A stretch of 32,938 nucleotides of DNA from assembly GCA_946560015.1 (NCBI GenBank), contig CAMNUC010000006.1:1-32938 (forward strand), in the 5' to 3' direction. Below the pieces are notes generated by a model, which ran no database searches, was not told the DNA's origin, and worked only from the letters and a program-made list of their open reading frames with translations. How positions within the stretch are numbered: position 1 is the stretch's first letter; each line of letters opens with the position of its first letter. This DNA comes from an uncultured Candidatus Saccharibacteria bacterium. GTDB lineage: Bacteria > Patescibacteriota > Saccharimonadia > Saccharimonadales > Saccharimonadaceae. The translations under genes were made by a program, and so were the position numbers. Shown here piece after piece: positions 8,385-16,174 of this stretch.

Positions 8385-9731
8385 ATGGAAAAGATCCCCA
8401 GTTTTCACCAACCGGAACAAGAACCCGGTACTAGGCCAGATGTTTGCCCACCACTTACAGACATTTTGCAAAGCCCGGAGCAAGCTGAGCGGATTTGGCC
8501 AGAGTACGCCGCTGAGCTTCTTCCACAAATTGAAAAGCATACCCAGGATGCTCACGCTATCGCCGAATATCTTGACGTCCTCAAACAAGGTGTTCTTGAC
8601 ACGGATACACGGGGGCGCTTCTATGAATCGGCTAGCAATTTGTTAAATAACCCTGAGCAAGAGCGTATTGCGTTATTTTTGCCATTTGAGAGTTTTCCGA
8701 CCCCCGACGACCATGGCCATGCAGCGGAGCAGTTCCGCTCAAGCTATCTTACTGCTTGGAGCAATCTTCTACACGTACAAGATGTCAGGGCGAGCTTTGT
8801 GGATGGCGACGTTTTGGAAGTGGATGCACGCCCAGGCGACCCCGAGCGAGTTGTTAAGGCAGCGCATTTGGCACCATGGCTAGTCCAGCATGGGCTCATT
8901 ATGGCGCAAGATGTTATTTCGATTGCCAGCGGGAATGATCAACTTTTAACGCGCAGCCTACTCGAAACCAAAGGTCTCATGCTAGATATGGGGCTGCTCT
9001 CCACAGCGGAACAACGCTCTCTAGAGAGGATAGAGCACAGCCTCCCCGAGCGCTCTCCTACTGCTCCGCCAAGGTATATTACACTAGCTCGCCAAGCTTG
9101 GCTAGCAGAAAAAGCTCGCGGTATTGAGCGCCCTGCTATCGCAACGCACGATCTAGATATGTCGTTTTCTGAACGCTTAGCTGGGCTAGAGGAGGAGATT
9201 GCTGTTGCTAGGGAAATTACCGACAGTATTGACCCCAATGTGAGTTATGGAGTAGCATGGCTTGGTGGATCGCGACTCAAAGGTTATAGCCAAGATAGCT
9301 CCGACCTCGACCTCTATATCCCAGTCAAATCTACAGAGTATGGGGAAGGTCTAATAGCCGTTGATGGCGCTAGTACGGTGCCAGTGTTAGATATTAAAGA
9401 CGACTTGCCCAGCTATGCGCACGAAGTGTTTAATATGGCGTGGGTTGGCGAACCGCAAAAGATCACCGCATTACAGTGGTTACTTGCGCCAGAGTATTTC
9501 AAAGAAGCCGACCTCCAAACCCGCAAGTGGACTACGGAACGCCTCGAACAAGATTTATTGGAATACCGGCTACTACATAAAGGCTACCCTCGCTTGTGCC
9601 CGGACACTAACCCAGAGTACAAGAAGTATATTTCGATGGATGGTCAAAGTGCTTTTTATGAAAGCGGGTATCGCATTCTTGCCACTAGAATTTTCGCAAA
9701 TTCTATATTCATACCACAAATTAGAGAATAA
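8385..9731 (+). CDS. Protein with C-terminal Pol-beta-fold nucleotidyltransferase domain
   Basis: A 448-residue soluble protein. The first roughly 260 residues are helical and not recognised. Residues 290-315 contain LGGSRLKGYSQDSSDLDLY, matching the nucleotidyltransferase signature GS..(S)DxD (Gly295-Ser296, Asp307, Asp309), and Asp336 in VPVLDIKDD is a plausible third metal ligand. These residues are those used to transfer NMP groups in the DNA polymerase beta superfamily (MNT-type, aminoglycoside and CCA-adding enzymes). The substrate cannot be read from sequence. The long N-terminal region argues against a simple MNT toxin/antitoxin protein. It is a single-gene unit next to the accessory operon. 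Confidence 0.75.
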   Translation: MEKIPSFHQPEQEPGTRPDVCPPLTDILQSPEQAERIWPEYAAELLPQIEKHTQDAHAIAEYLDVLKQGVLDTDTRGRFYESASNLLNNPEQERIALFLPFESFPTPDDHGHAAEQFRSSYLTAWSNLLHVQDVRASFVDGDVLEVDARPGDPERVVKAAHLAPWLVQHGLIMAQDVISIASGNDQLLTRSLLETKGLMLDMGLLSTAEQRSLERIEHSLPERSPTAPPRYITLARQAWLAEKARGIERPAIATHDLDMSFSERLAGLEEEIAVAREITDSIDPNVSYGVAWLGGSRLKGYSQDSSDLDLYIPVKSTEYGEGLIAVDGASTVPVLDIKDDLPSYAHEVFNMAWVGEPQKITALQWLLAPEYFKEADLQTRKWTTERLEQDLLEYRLLHKGYPRLCPDTNPEYKKYISMDGQSAFYESGYRILATRIFANSIFIPQIRE

Positions 9732-9740
9732 TGCAATACT

Positions 9741-9763
9741 CCACCGGTAGCTGTTACCGGTGG
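9741..9763 (+). terminator. Hairpin after the nucleotidyltransferase gene
   Basis: CCACCGGTA and TACCGGTGG form a perfect 9-bp stem with a 5-nt loop, 9 nt after the stop. It is not followed by a T run, so it may be a weak terminator or an mRNA 3'-end stabiliser. Confidence 0.55.
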
Positions 9764-9830
9764 AATAGCAACCAACGGGCGATTTTTGCCAACGAAAAAG
9801 CGCATAATTACACCCAGTTGACAAATTTAC

Positions 9831-9864
9831 AAAAAAAATGGGTGGAGCCGTAGGCTCCACCCAT
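9831..9864 (-). terminator. Strong intrinsic terminator of the four-gene operon
   Basis: ATGGGTGGAGCC and GGCTCCACCCAT (9838-9864) form a perfect 12-bp stem with a 3-nt loop. On the minus strand it is followed by an eight-T run. It lies about 50 nt beyond the stop of the last gene of the minus-strand operon. Confidence 0.92.
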
Positions 9865-9916
9865 ACCTTACTGTAAGGTGCGATAAAAATTTGATAAACC
9901 GAGAGAATGTGACGCA

Positions 9917-11128
9917 TCACAGAGTGTCGCCACTTAAGGTGGTGAACGGCCCGCCATCGTCAGGTTTACTGACAGCCAGTCCCAACTGCGACCAGCTAAT
10001 CTGGCTTCCCAGTGTGAACAGCGCTGTATAGTAGCCGATCTCGTTATCGGCAGCAATGCCGTCCGTCTGCACAAAGCCCATGATGAACTTTACGATATTC
10101 ATCTCCGCCCGAATCATGCTGGCGTCGACCGTCAGCCCCAGACGCTTGTACATCTGTTCGCGATTGGCGGCACCAATCTTGGCGGGCAAGGAAGAATCTT
10201 CCAATACCGACTTGATCTGCCGGTAGTCATAGGCCATCGCCGATGCGACTACGCTGCCCGGACCAGCTAGAGTTTTGTTCAGAGCATTCCGCAGATCGTC
10301 ACCAACGTCATGCAGCGGGCTGGTATCAGGAGCCTGTCCCATGCCAGGCGGCAAAGCAACGCCGCCACCCGGTATATAACTGGCCATAATCAAACTGGGG
10401 TTAAACCCGTTCACCCAGGCCTGCTGCCAGGCATTCAGCTGCTGATAGCAGTGTGCCACGGCAGGCCACAGGTAAGTATTGATGCGGCTCAGTAGCTCCT
10501 TCTTGCGCTTTTCGCTGACAAAGGTGCCATTCAGTCCATCGATAGCGGAGAACAGATCGCCGTAATTGCGCCGGGTCAGCTGATTCATCAGCTTATAGAA
10601 GTCGGCAGATACCGGCTCGTCAGCGTCGTAGGCGAACTTTTCCAGCGCTTCGACCAGTTTTTGCGGTACCTGATAAAGCTGCGTCCGGTCTGCCAAAGCA
10701 GCACGAATTGCGGCAATATAGGTTGCCTGGTCAACTTTCAGCACGCCACCAGTCTTCAGGATCGACAGCCAGGCATCATCAGCCGGTACTGTTGGCAATA
10801 CAGATTCCATCGACAGCACCGTCATCGGCTGGTTTTCGCGTGCTGGAGTTGCAGGGGCACCCTCAGCAGGCGCAGGTTCGACCGGGTTGATTGCCAGGAT
10901 CAGTTTACGTGCCACCAGGGTCGGCACCCCAGCGCTAGTCAGGTCTGCCTCTTTCAACATACTCAGATCGTCGGGGGCGACGGCGCCCAGGCTGCGCACT
11001 TTCTGCACAATCTCAGGCGTTGCACCCAGTTCGGTCAGTTTTTGCTCCAGAGCATCCATCTCGGGGGCGGCCGTTTCGACCGCGTCCTCGGTTCCAGTAC
11101 GCTTATCCATGTTCATCTCTTCTGCCAT
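9917..11128 (-). CDS. SAM-like domain protein of the VWA/PurA-like operon
   Basis: A 403-residue soluble protein. The start is the ATG at 11128, preceded by GGAGGTT; an in-frame upstream ATG at 11143 overlaps that site. Residues about 25-80 resemble a sterile-alpha-motif (SAM) domain, with LKEADLTSAGVPTLVARKIL-like spacing (the protein reads ARKLILAI at the end); such domains mediate oligomerisation. A Pro/Ala-rich linker follows, then about 300 helical residues I cannot assign, including a Gly/Pro-rich stretch SYIPGGGVALPPGMGQ. It is the last gene, 14 nt after the PurA-like gene. Inference: scaffold or structural partner. Its codons look GC-richer than those of the PurA-like gene. Confidence 0.75.
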   Translation of the reverse strand: MAEEMNMDKRTGTEDAVETAAPEMDALEQKLTELGATPEIVQKVRSLGAVAPDDLSMLKEADLTSAGVPTLVARKLILAINPVEPAPAEGAPATPARENQPMTVLSMESVLPTVPADDAWLSILKTGGVLKVDQATYIAAIRAALADRTQLYQVPQKLVEALEKFAYDADEPVSADFYKLMNQLTRRNYGDLFSAIDGLNGTFVSEKRKKELLSRINTYLWPAVAHCYQQLNAWQQAWVNGFNPSLIMASYIPGGGVALPPGMGQAPDTSPLHDVGDDLRNALNKTLAGPGSVVASAMAYDYRQIKSVLEDSSLPAKIGAANREQMYKRLGLTVDASMIRAEMNIVKFIMGFVQTDGIAADNEIGYYTALFTLGSQISWSQLGLAVSKPDDGGPFTTLSGDTL

Positions 11129-11142
11129 TTTGATAACCTCCA

Positions 11143-12486
11143 TTAAAGTAAGATTTTATCCTGATCGCTCGGTCCGAGCGAAATCAGCCTAACGGGTACT
11201 CCAAGCTGTTGGTAGAAAACTTCGCAACACTTTTGCATCATCTCATGCTGAGAGCTATGGATAGTGGTGATATTTGGGTTGATGCGCCCATCTTTTATAC
11301 ACGATAATAGATTCTTGCAATTCAAACAGTCGCAAATCACATCATTGCAAATTGGGCATTCCACTGTGTAGCTATCACAAATTTCCCAGACATTGTCTTT
11401 CAAAATTTGGTCAAAACACGTAACGCAGATCCCATCAAATGCAGTGCTGCCGCCACAGAGGTTAATTGCATGTCTGAGCAACTTGAAGTCGACTGCTCCC
11501 ACCCTAACTTCACCTTGCCACCTATTGGTGTCTTTGTGGCTTCTAGGTAGTAAACGGCCACGCAGCTCAGAATCAGCCGTTGGCAATGGCCCTGCGCCGT
11601 GTCTAATAGCGTAGGCACGGGTAACACCTAGACGCACTACTTTGCCCGTATATCCCGCATTTGACAATGTTTCAAGCGGGAATTGCGGCAAGGTGCGGAT
11701 TGCGCTCACATGCGGCTTAAAGCCGTATTCAACGTCCGTTAAGACGCCATGCGAGCATTCCGCTATGGCTATGCCAGAGCATTGTTGTAAGATTTCATCA
11801 AACATCCGCAAAGTTATTCCACAAGACATTAGTCTAGCGTATTGTTCCAGCGTCCATTCGACGTATCTCGGGTCGTGTAGTAGATCTAGTAACTCATTGG
11901 CGGCGTCTTGGTCTGCCGTTAAGAAATCTTTTGCTAATGACAGATTGGCGAACTTGTTTTGATAATAGGATATAATTTTCTCCAAAACTTGTCGCACCTT
12001 TGCTGTATTATCTAGATCCCTTACTCGCAAGCTCAATCCACCAGAGAACTTACGCTCCAAGCGATAAGCTTCACCAGCTCCAGTTCCTACAGTGCCTCGC
12101 GGTGCGTCTTTACGATAAAGTTCAGACAACTGCGAAGCAATCTTATGGAACGGTGTCGCGCAAAGCGTACATGGGTCAATGCTAAGCAACGCATAGGGAT
12201 TATTTAGTCCCATTCGTTGCAAAGCCTGGCCTTCGTTAAGGATGGCGTGCGGGATCGCGATAAAGCTAGGCGCAATCGCCGTTGGTATCGCTTCCAGTGT
12301 TCCGCATCCCCAATGTGAGAATGCGAACTTTTCTCCGCCATCAGTGACTATTCCATGAGAACCCTGCCCGCCACCAAACTTCAGTATTACGTCGGCATGG
12401 AAAATGTTGGCGAGTTTGTGTACTACGCCACCTTTCCCACCGTCGCCAGGACCAAGGTCGGTTACGAGATAGATTTTCTCAATCAT
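11143..12486 (-). CDS. PurA-like (adenylosuccinate synthetase paralogue) with Cys-rich insertion
   Basis: A 447-residue divergent member of the adenylosuccinate synthetase family, which joins a purine nucleotide 6-oxo group to aspartate using GTP. Conserved: P-loop region GPGDGGKGG (Asp15 and Lys18 match E. coli Asp13 and Lys16; Glu14 is Gly), catalytic His44 in GGGQGSHGIV, GTVGTGAGEAY (about 131-141), VTRAYAIRHGAGPLPT (about 288-303), and the C-terminal GVPVRLISLGP. Changed: the guanine-recognition TKLD is TCFD (356-359), and residues 354-396 hold nine Cys, including CPIC (377-380) and CDCLNC (385-390), probably binding zinc. The start is the ATG overlapping the VWA stop as ATGA. It is unlikely to be the housekeeping PurA; a modified nucleotide or ligation substrate is possible. 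Phage PurZ is another divergent paralogue, but it lacks this genomic context. Confidence 0.85.
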   Translation of the reverse strand: MIEKIYLVTDLGPGDGGKGGVVHKLANIFHADVILKFGGGQGSHGIVTDGGEKFAFSHWGCGTLEAIPTAIAPSFIAIPHAILNEGQALQRMGLNNPYALLSIDPCTLCATPFHKIASQLSELYRKDAPRGTVGTGAGEAYRLERKFSGGLSLRVRDLDNTAKVRQVLEKIISYYQNKFANLSLAKDFLTADQDAANELLDLLHDPRYVEWTLEQYARLMSCGITLRMFDEILQQCSGIAIAECSHGVLTDVEYGFKPHVSAIRTLPQFPLETLSNAGYTGKVVRLGVTRAYAIRHGAGPLPTADSELRGRLLPRSHKDTNRWQGEVRVGAVDFKLLRHAINLCGGSTAFDGICVTCFDQILKDNVWEICDSYTVECPICNDVICDCLNCKNLLSCIKDGRINPNITTIHSSQHEMMQKCCEVFYQQLGVPVRLISLGPSDQDKILL

Positions 12487-13622
12487 AGCCACTCGACTCC
12501 GCCACTCTGCGTGATAGTTGTCGTCCGGTCGTCAGAAATAGGCCAAAGATCGGTCTTCTGTTGGAAGATGTCTCCTGCCTTGGGCAAAGGCCGTTCCAAC
12601 TTATCCCGAAGCAATGCCTGCGCACCCAGCGGAATTCGTGCCAGCTGGTCAGCCAAACGCAGCGCTTCAAAACGCTCTACGCGGTGCTGCACCAGCCAGT
12701 CGGCGGTCTCGGAGAGCGTTAAGGTGCCCTCTGTCAGACCTACGATCGCTGCCTGCACTTGTGGCAGATAATCTGTCGAATCGATAATAATAATGCGATC
12801 GCTGCCATAGATCTCCGCCCAGAAGCTACTAACATAACTATCGTCTTCCACCTGGACGAAGAACGCATGTGACAGCTTCAGCAGGTCGGCTACTACATCG
12901 CCGATTCTCAGTGATGCGATTTTCGATTCGCTAAAATGCTTATTATTGCCGTAGCATTTCTTAGCATTCTCGTTCACGACATCCAGTGCTGAGTCACCAA
13001 ATACCCGGCGCAAATCACCCATCGTAAAACGATTATGTGCAGTAGCGTCAGAGACGCAAAAGTGGTATCCCTTCAGCCCAATCCGGTTGATGTAGGCGTC
13101 AGTCAGATATGCCGCTGCGAACAGCCCATACTGCGGGTCTTCCGGAGAATCGCCGCCATTTCTCTCGGGTACCATATCTTTCAGGTAGCCCACGATAGCC
13201 TTGGCGGTCATCTCGAACTGTGGCCGCTGGAAGATAAAATTATCCGACACATCGCCGAAAATCCCCAGCGCCAACTGCGGGTCATACCCATCCAGTACTT
13301 CTGCCGACAGTTCATAAGTGTCGGGTAGGTTCTTCATGAAAGTGTCAACGTTGCCGCCCATGCTGCCGGTAGTGTCCACATCAGACTCGATTGGCATCGG
13401 TACACCCACGGTAACAATCCAGCCGTCGCCGCCAGGATTCTTATCGAATCGCATCAGCGAACGCCGGATTGCACCACCAGCGGCGGGGTCCACGCTTTCC
13501 AGCAGTTTACCAGTCTTCATGGCCTGCTGCTCAGCGCGGGCGGTTACGCCGTGGTCTCGTGTAATACCGAAATCACGTTTGGCCTCGCTGTAGCTTGATC
13601 TTGAAAATACTTCTCTACCCAT
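12483..13622 (-). CDS. VWA (von Willebrand factor A) domain protein
   Basis: A 379-residue soluble protein with a metal-ion-dependent adhesion site: DTTGSM at 83-88 gives the DxTxS signature (Asp83, Thr85, Ser87), GGDSPED occurs near 155, and VSDATAH near 185-195 supplies the late Asp. Intracellular VWA proteins usually assemble complexes with kinases, phosphatases, AAA ATPases or substrates through the Mg2+ site. The C-terminal half (about 240-379) is helical and ends in a predicted partner-binding tail of unknown type. The start is supported by AAGGAGG about 11 nt upstream. It lies 16 nt after the pseudokinase-like gene and overlaps the PurA-like gene by ATGA, so the three are coupled. Confidence 0.85.
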   Translation of the reverse strand: MGREVFSRSSYSEAKRDFGITRDHGVTARAEQQAMKTGKLLESVDPAAGGAIRRSLMRFDKNPGGDGWIVTVGVPMPIESDVDTTGSMGGNVDTFMKNLPDTYELSAEVLDGYDPQLALGIFGDVSDNFIFQRPQFEMTAKAIVGYLKDMVPERNGGDSPEDPQYGLFAAAYLTDAYINRIGLKGYHFCVSDATAHNRFTMGDLRRVFGDSALDVVNENAKKCYGNNKHFSESKIASLRIGDVVADLLKLSHAFFVQVEDDSYVSSFWAEIYGSDRIIIIDSTDYLPQVQAAIVGLTEGTLTLSETADWLVQHRVERFEALRLADQLARIPLGAQALLRDKLERPLPKAGDIFQQKTDLWPISDDRTTTITQSGGVEWL

Positions 13623-13638
13623 AATTGATTAACCCTCC

Positions 13639-14454
13639 TTAATCCGACATGTTGTAGGTCGTGAACGTATGGAACTTTTTGCCCCACAAGCTATCAACCG
13701 TCTCATAAAAGGCGGTATGAGCTTGAAGTGCGTCGGTGTAGTCTCCGCGATGTAGGCTCTGCAGGCACTTGATGTACTGTAGTTCGCCTTCTTCTAGCGG
13801 GTATTGGTAATGCCACGCCCCGTCGTGATACTCTGCTCCTAGGAGCAATAGTATACACTCTGCAGCTTGTTTGATGACAAAGCCTTGTTGTGCCGGAGTA
13901 GGAACGTCGCCCAGTGTCGCAGTCGTCCAGTTGAGCATCAATAATCTATGATTGTCCGGCTCAAGCAGGAAGTTGCTGGTCAAGATAGGTGCCATTACGT
14001 TACTTTCGTATAGAAACGCCAGTAACTTCAGTAGCCGCCCCATCATCCAAGCACTGCTTTTAAGATCTACGCGTTGCTTTCTTTCTGTGATTTGCATCAA
14101 GGCAAAGGACTTTTGCAGATTTGCGTCTAAGAAGGACAGCACAATCACCTTGCGATTATTCTGTTCGTGCAGCGTCAGCCGATCTATGACTTGCGGGAAA
14201 AGCCAGTCATAGTGGACGCGTCGGTCCGAACCTGTCTGCTCAGCGTGTTCTTGCTCGTACTTCTCGGATTTCTCTGCCAGCTGACGTAATAGGTACTCTA
14301 CGCGGTCAACCACGGCATTTTGCGCAGTATCGGTAGCGATAGCTAGAATGTGCCAATTTCCTGCCGTATCACGACAGATGTGGTAATTCATGTGCCCGTC
14401 TTTACCGAGTAGGCGCAAAGTTTCGTAGTTGCCGTTTTGGCCTGTAATGACCAA
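13639..14454 (-). CDS. Pseudokinase-like protein, first gene of the operon
   Basis: About 272 residues. The start is probably TTG at 14454: GAGGAG lies 8 nt before it, whereas the in-frame GTG at 14463 overlaps that site. The C-terminal half resembles the C-lobe of a protein kinase: a helix GRLLKLLAFLYESN, then MAPILTSNFLLEPDNHRL and LMLNWTTA, which align by pattern with the catalytic loop (HGDxxPxNxL) and the DFG/DW strand. The catalytic Asp is missing, though the Asn is kept (TSN), and the metal-binding Asp of DFG is replaced by Asn. The N-lobe shows beta-strand pattern but no clear VAIK lysine. Inference: an inactive kinase-fold regulator paired with the VWA protein. The fold call is by eye and needs profile confirmation. 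Confidence 0.55.
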   Translation of the reverse strand: MVITGQNGNYETLRLLGKDGHMNYHICRDTAGNWHILAIATDTAQNAVVDRVEYLLRQLAEKSEKYEQEHAEQTGSDRRVHYDWLFPQVIDRLTLHEQNNRKVIVLSFLDANLQKSFALMQITERKQRVDLKSSAWMMGRLLKLLAFLYESNVMAPILTSNFLLEPDNHRLLMLNWTTATLGDVPTPAQQGFVIKQAAECILLLLGAEYHDGAWHYQYPLEEGELQYIKCLQSLHRGDYTDALQAHTAFYETVDSLWGKKFHTFTTYNMSD

Positions 14455-14550
14455 AAGTCTCACTCCTCTCTATCAAATTTTTAAAAATCTAGTAAGTTGG
14501 TTACCGAAAGCTCGGTAGCGCCAATGTCTAGCACCCAAAAACCAACCCCT
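14455..14550 (-). promoter_or_regulatory. Structured leader of the four-gene operon
   Basis: Read on the minus strand, GTTGGTT near the 5' end pairs with AACCAAC, enclosing a TACCGA/TCGGTA hairpin with a GCTT loop. An AT-rich inverted repeat (ATTTTT/AAAAAT) precedes the GAGGAG ribosome site. No known riboswitch class is recognised. Confidence 0.45.
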
Positions 14551-14556
14551 GTTACC

Positions 14557-14585
14557 ATTGTAGCACACTTTTGCAAAAATGTCAA
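14557..14585 (-). promoter_or_regulatory. Promoter of the four-gene operon
   Basis: On the minus strand: TTGACA (14580-14585), 17-nt spacer ending AAGTGTGC, TACAAT (14557-14562). It is a near-consensus extended -10 promoter, almost identical in its 3' half to those at 5961 and 6854. Confidence 0.88.
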
Positions 14586-14616
14586 TGGTAAAGTATAAAA
14601 TCGTTGCTAAAACCCC

Positions 14617-14645
14617 TTTACTTTCCACTAGAAATCAGATATTAT
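14617..14645 (+). promoter_or_regulatory. tuf promoter
   Basis: TTTACT (14617-14622), 17-nt spacer, TATTAT (14640-14645), leaving about 60 nt of leader before tuf. It is divergent from, and about 30 nt away from, the accessory operon promoter. Confidence 0.65.
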
Positions 14646-14712
14646 ATATAGGTAGAGTTGGAGCTGGTAGATATTAGTGCTCTGACATATTAATAATATA
14701 AAAGGAGAAAGA

Positions 14713-15897
14713 ATGGCAAATTTTGACCGTTCCAAACCGCACATCAACGTCGGTACTATGGGCCACGTCGATCACGGTAAAACTACTTTGACGGCTGCGA
14801 TTACTAACGTTCTCGCAAAAAAGCTTCCTACCGAAGTCAACAAAGCTGTTGCTTATGATCAAATCGATAACGCTCCAGAGGAAAAAGCTCGTGGTATTAC
14901 GATTGCTACTTCCCACCAGGAGTATGAATCCGAAGGTCGTCACTACGCACACGTAGATATGCCAGGTCACGCCGACTACATTAAGAACATGATTACCGGT
15001 GCTGCCCAGGTTGATGGCGCTATCCTCGTAGTCGCTGCCAATGATGGTCCGTTGCCACAGACCCGTGAGCACGTGCTCTTGGCTCACCAGGTGAACGTTC
15101 CTAAGATCATCGTTTTCTTGAACAAGATGGACTTGGCTGATCCAGACCTAGTCGAGCTTGTCGAGATGGATGTTCGCGAACTTTTGAACAAATATGGTTA
15201 TGATGGTGATAACACCCCAATCATCAAAGGTTCTGCTGCTAAAGCTCTCGAAGGCGATGCTGCCAACGAAGACGCTATTATGGAGCTCGTCAAGGCTATG
15301 GATGACTACTTTGAGGTCCCAGAACACGATCTTGACAAACCTTTCTTGATGCCAGTTGAAGACGTCTTCTCAATTAAGGGTCGTGGTACAGTTGCTACCG
15401 GCCGTATCGAACAAGGCACCATCAAGCTCAACGACGAAGTTGAAATCGTCGGTCTTAAAGACACTCAAAAGTCCGTCGTGACCGGTATCGAAGCCTTCCA
15501 CAAGACTCTCGATCAAGGTCAAGCTGGTGATAACGCTGGTCTCTTACTTCGCGGTATCGAACGTGAACAAGTCGAGCGTGGTCAAGTGATTGCTGCTCCT
15601 GGTAGCATTACCCCACACACCGAATTTGAAGCTCAGGTTTACATCTTGAAGAAGGAAGAAGGCGGTCGCCATACTCCATTCTCCAAGGGTTACAAGCCAC
15701 AGTTCTACTTCCGTACTACTGATGTGACCGGTGAAGTCGAGCTCCCAGCTGACAAAGAGATCGTCATGCCTGGTGATACCGTCACCTTCAAGGTGAAGTT
15801 GCTTGCTCCTATCGCTATGAACAACAACGACCGCTTCGCTATCCGCGAAGGTGGTAAGACTGTTGGTTCTGGTGTTGTGACCAACATCATCAAATAA
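14713..15897 (+). CDS. tuf: Elongation factor Tu
   Basis: EF-Tu is the GTPase that delivers aminoacyl-tRNA to the ribosomal A site. The full length of 394 residues matches the family. GTPase motifs are visible: GHVDHGKT (17-24), switch I ARGITI, DMPGH (G3), NKMD (G4) and GSAAKAL (G5 region), followed by the two beta-barrel domains ending in [11 protein letters not shown]. The common Cys of DCPGH is Met here. The start is supported by AAAGGAG six nt upstream. It stands alone with its own promoter and terminator, not beside rpsG/fusA as in a classical str operon. Confidence 0.99.
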   Translation: MANFDRSKPHINVGTMGHVDHGKTTLTAAITNVLAKKLPTEVNKAVAYDQIDNAPEEKARGITIATSHQEYESEGRHYAHVDMPGHADYIKNMITGAAQVDGAILVVAANDGPLPQTREHVLLAHQVNVPKIIVFLNKMDLADPDLVELVEMDVRELLNKYGYDGDNTPIIKGSAAKALEGDAANEDAIMELVKAMDDYFEVPEHDLDKPFLMPVEDVFSIKGRGTVATGRIEQGTIKLNDEVEIVGLKDTQKSVVTGIEAFHKTLDQGQAGDNAGLLLRGIEREQVERGQVIAAPGSITPHTEFEAQVYILKKEEGGRHTPFSKGYKPQFYFRTTDVTGEVELPADKEIVMPGDTVTFKVKLLAPIAMNNNDRFAIREGGKTVGSGVVTNIIK

Positions 15898-15922
15898 TCG
15901 ATAGCTTGCGGCTATAGAGTAG

Positions 15923-15951
15923 AAAAGCTCCCCAGTATAGGGGAGCTTTTT
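15923..15951 (+). terminator. Intrinsic terminator of tuf
   Basis: AAAAGCTCCCC and GGGGAGCTTTT form an 11-bp stem with a 6-nt loop and a TTTTT tail. A small ATAGC/GCTAT hairpin (15901-15915) precedes it. The following stretch to 16174 shows no gene that I can support. Confidence 0.93.
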
Positions 15952-16174
15952 GGCGTTTGATTCCTAGGAATAGAGAATCACCATTCGCTTTTCGACAGTT
16001 AGCCAGGTATGGTATATACTCGGCAGGATTCGAAAGGAATTACCGCCTATTTTAGTGATTAGCTGAGAATACCGAAACGCTTAGTATAGGTTTCGAAATG
16101 CTCTGTATAGATTCTTACGTCATTAGCGACAACTTCTGCAAGTATATCCAGTTCTGTCCTCTAAAGCCTAGAAT

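Noticed and set aside
10661-11146. 161-codon plus-strand frame opposite the SAM-like gene
   Set aside because: It lies antisense to a gene with a good ribosome site and operon context, and its product is low-complexity Arg/His/Gln-rich, typical of a shadow frame.
15960-15971. ATTCCTAGGAAT palindrome between tuf and eno
   Set aside because: An isolated 12-nt palindrome just past a clear terminator, with no promoter or gene arrangement to suggest an operator.
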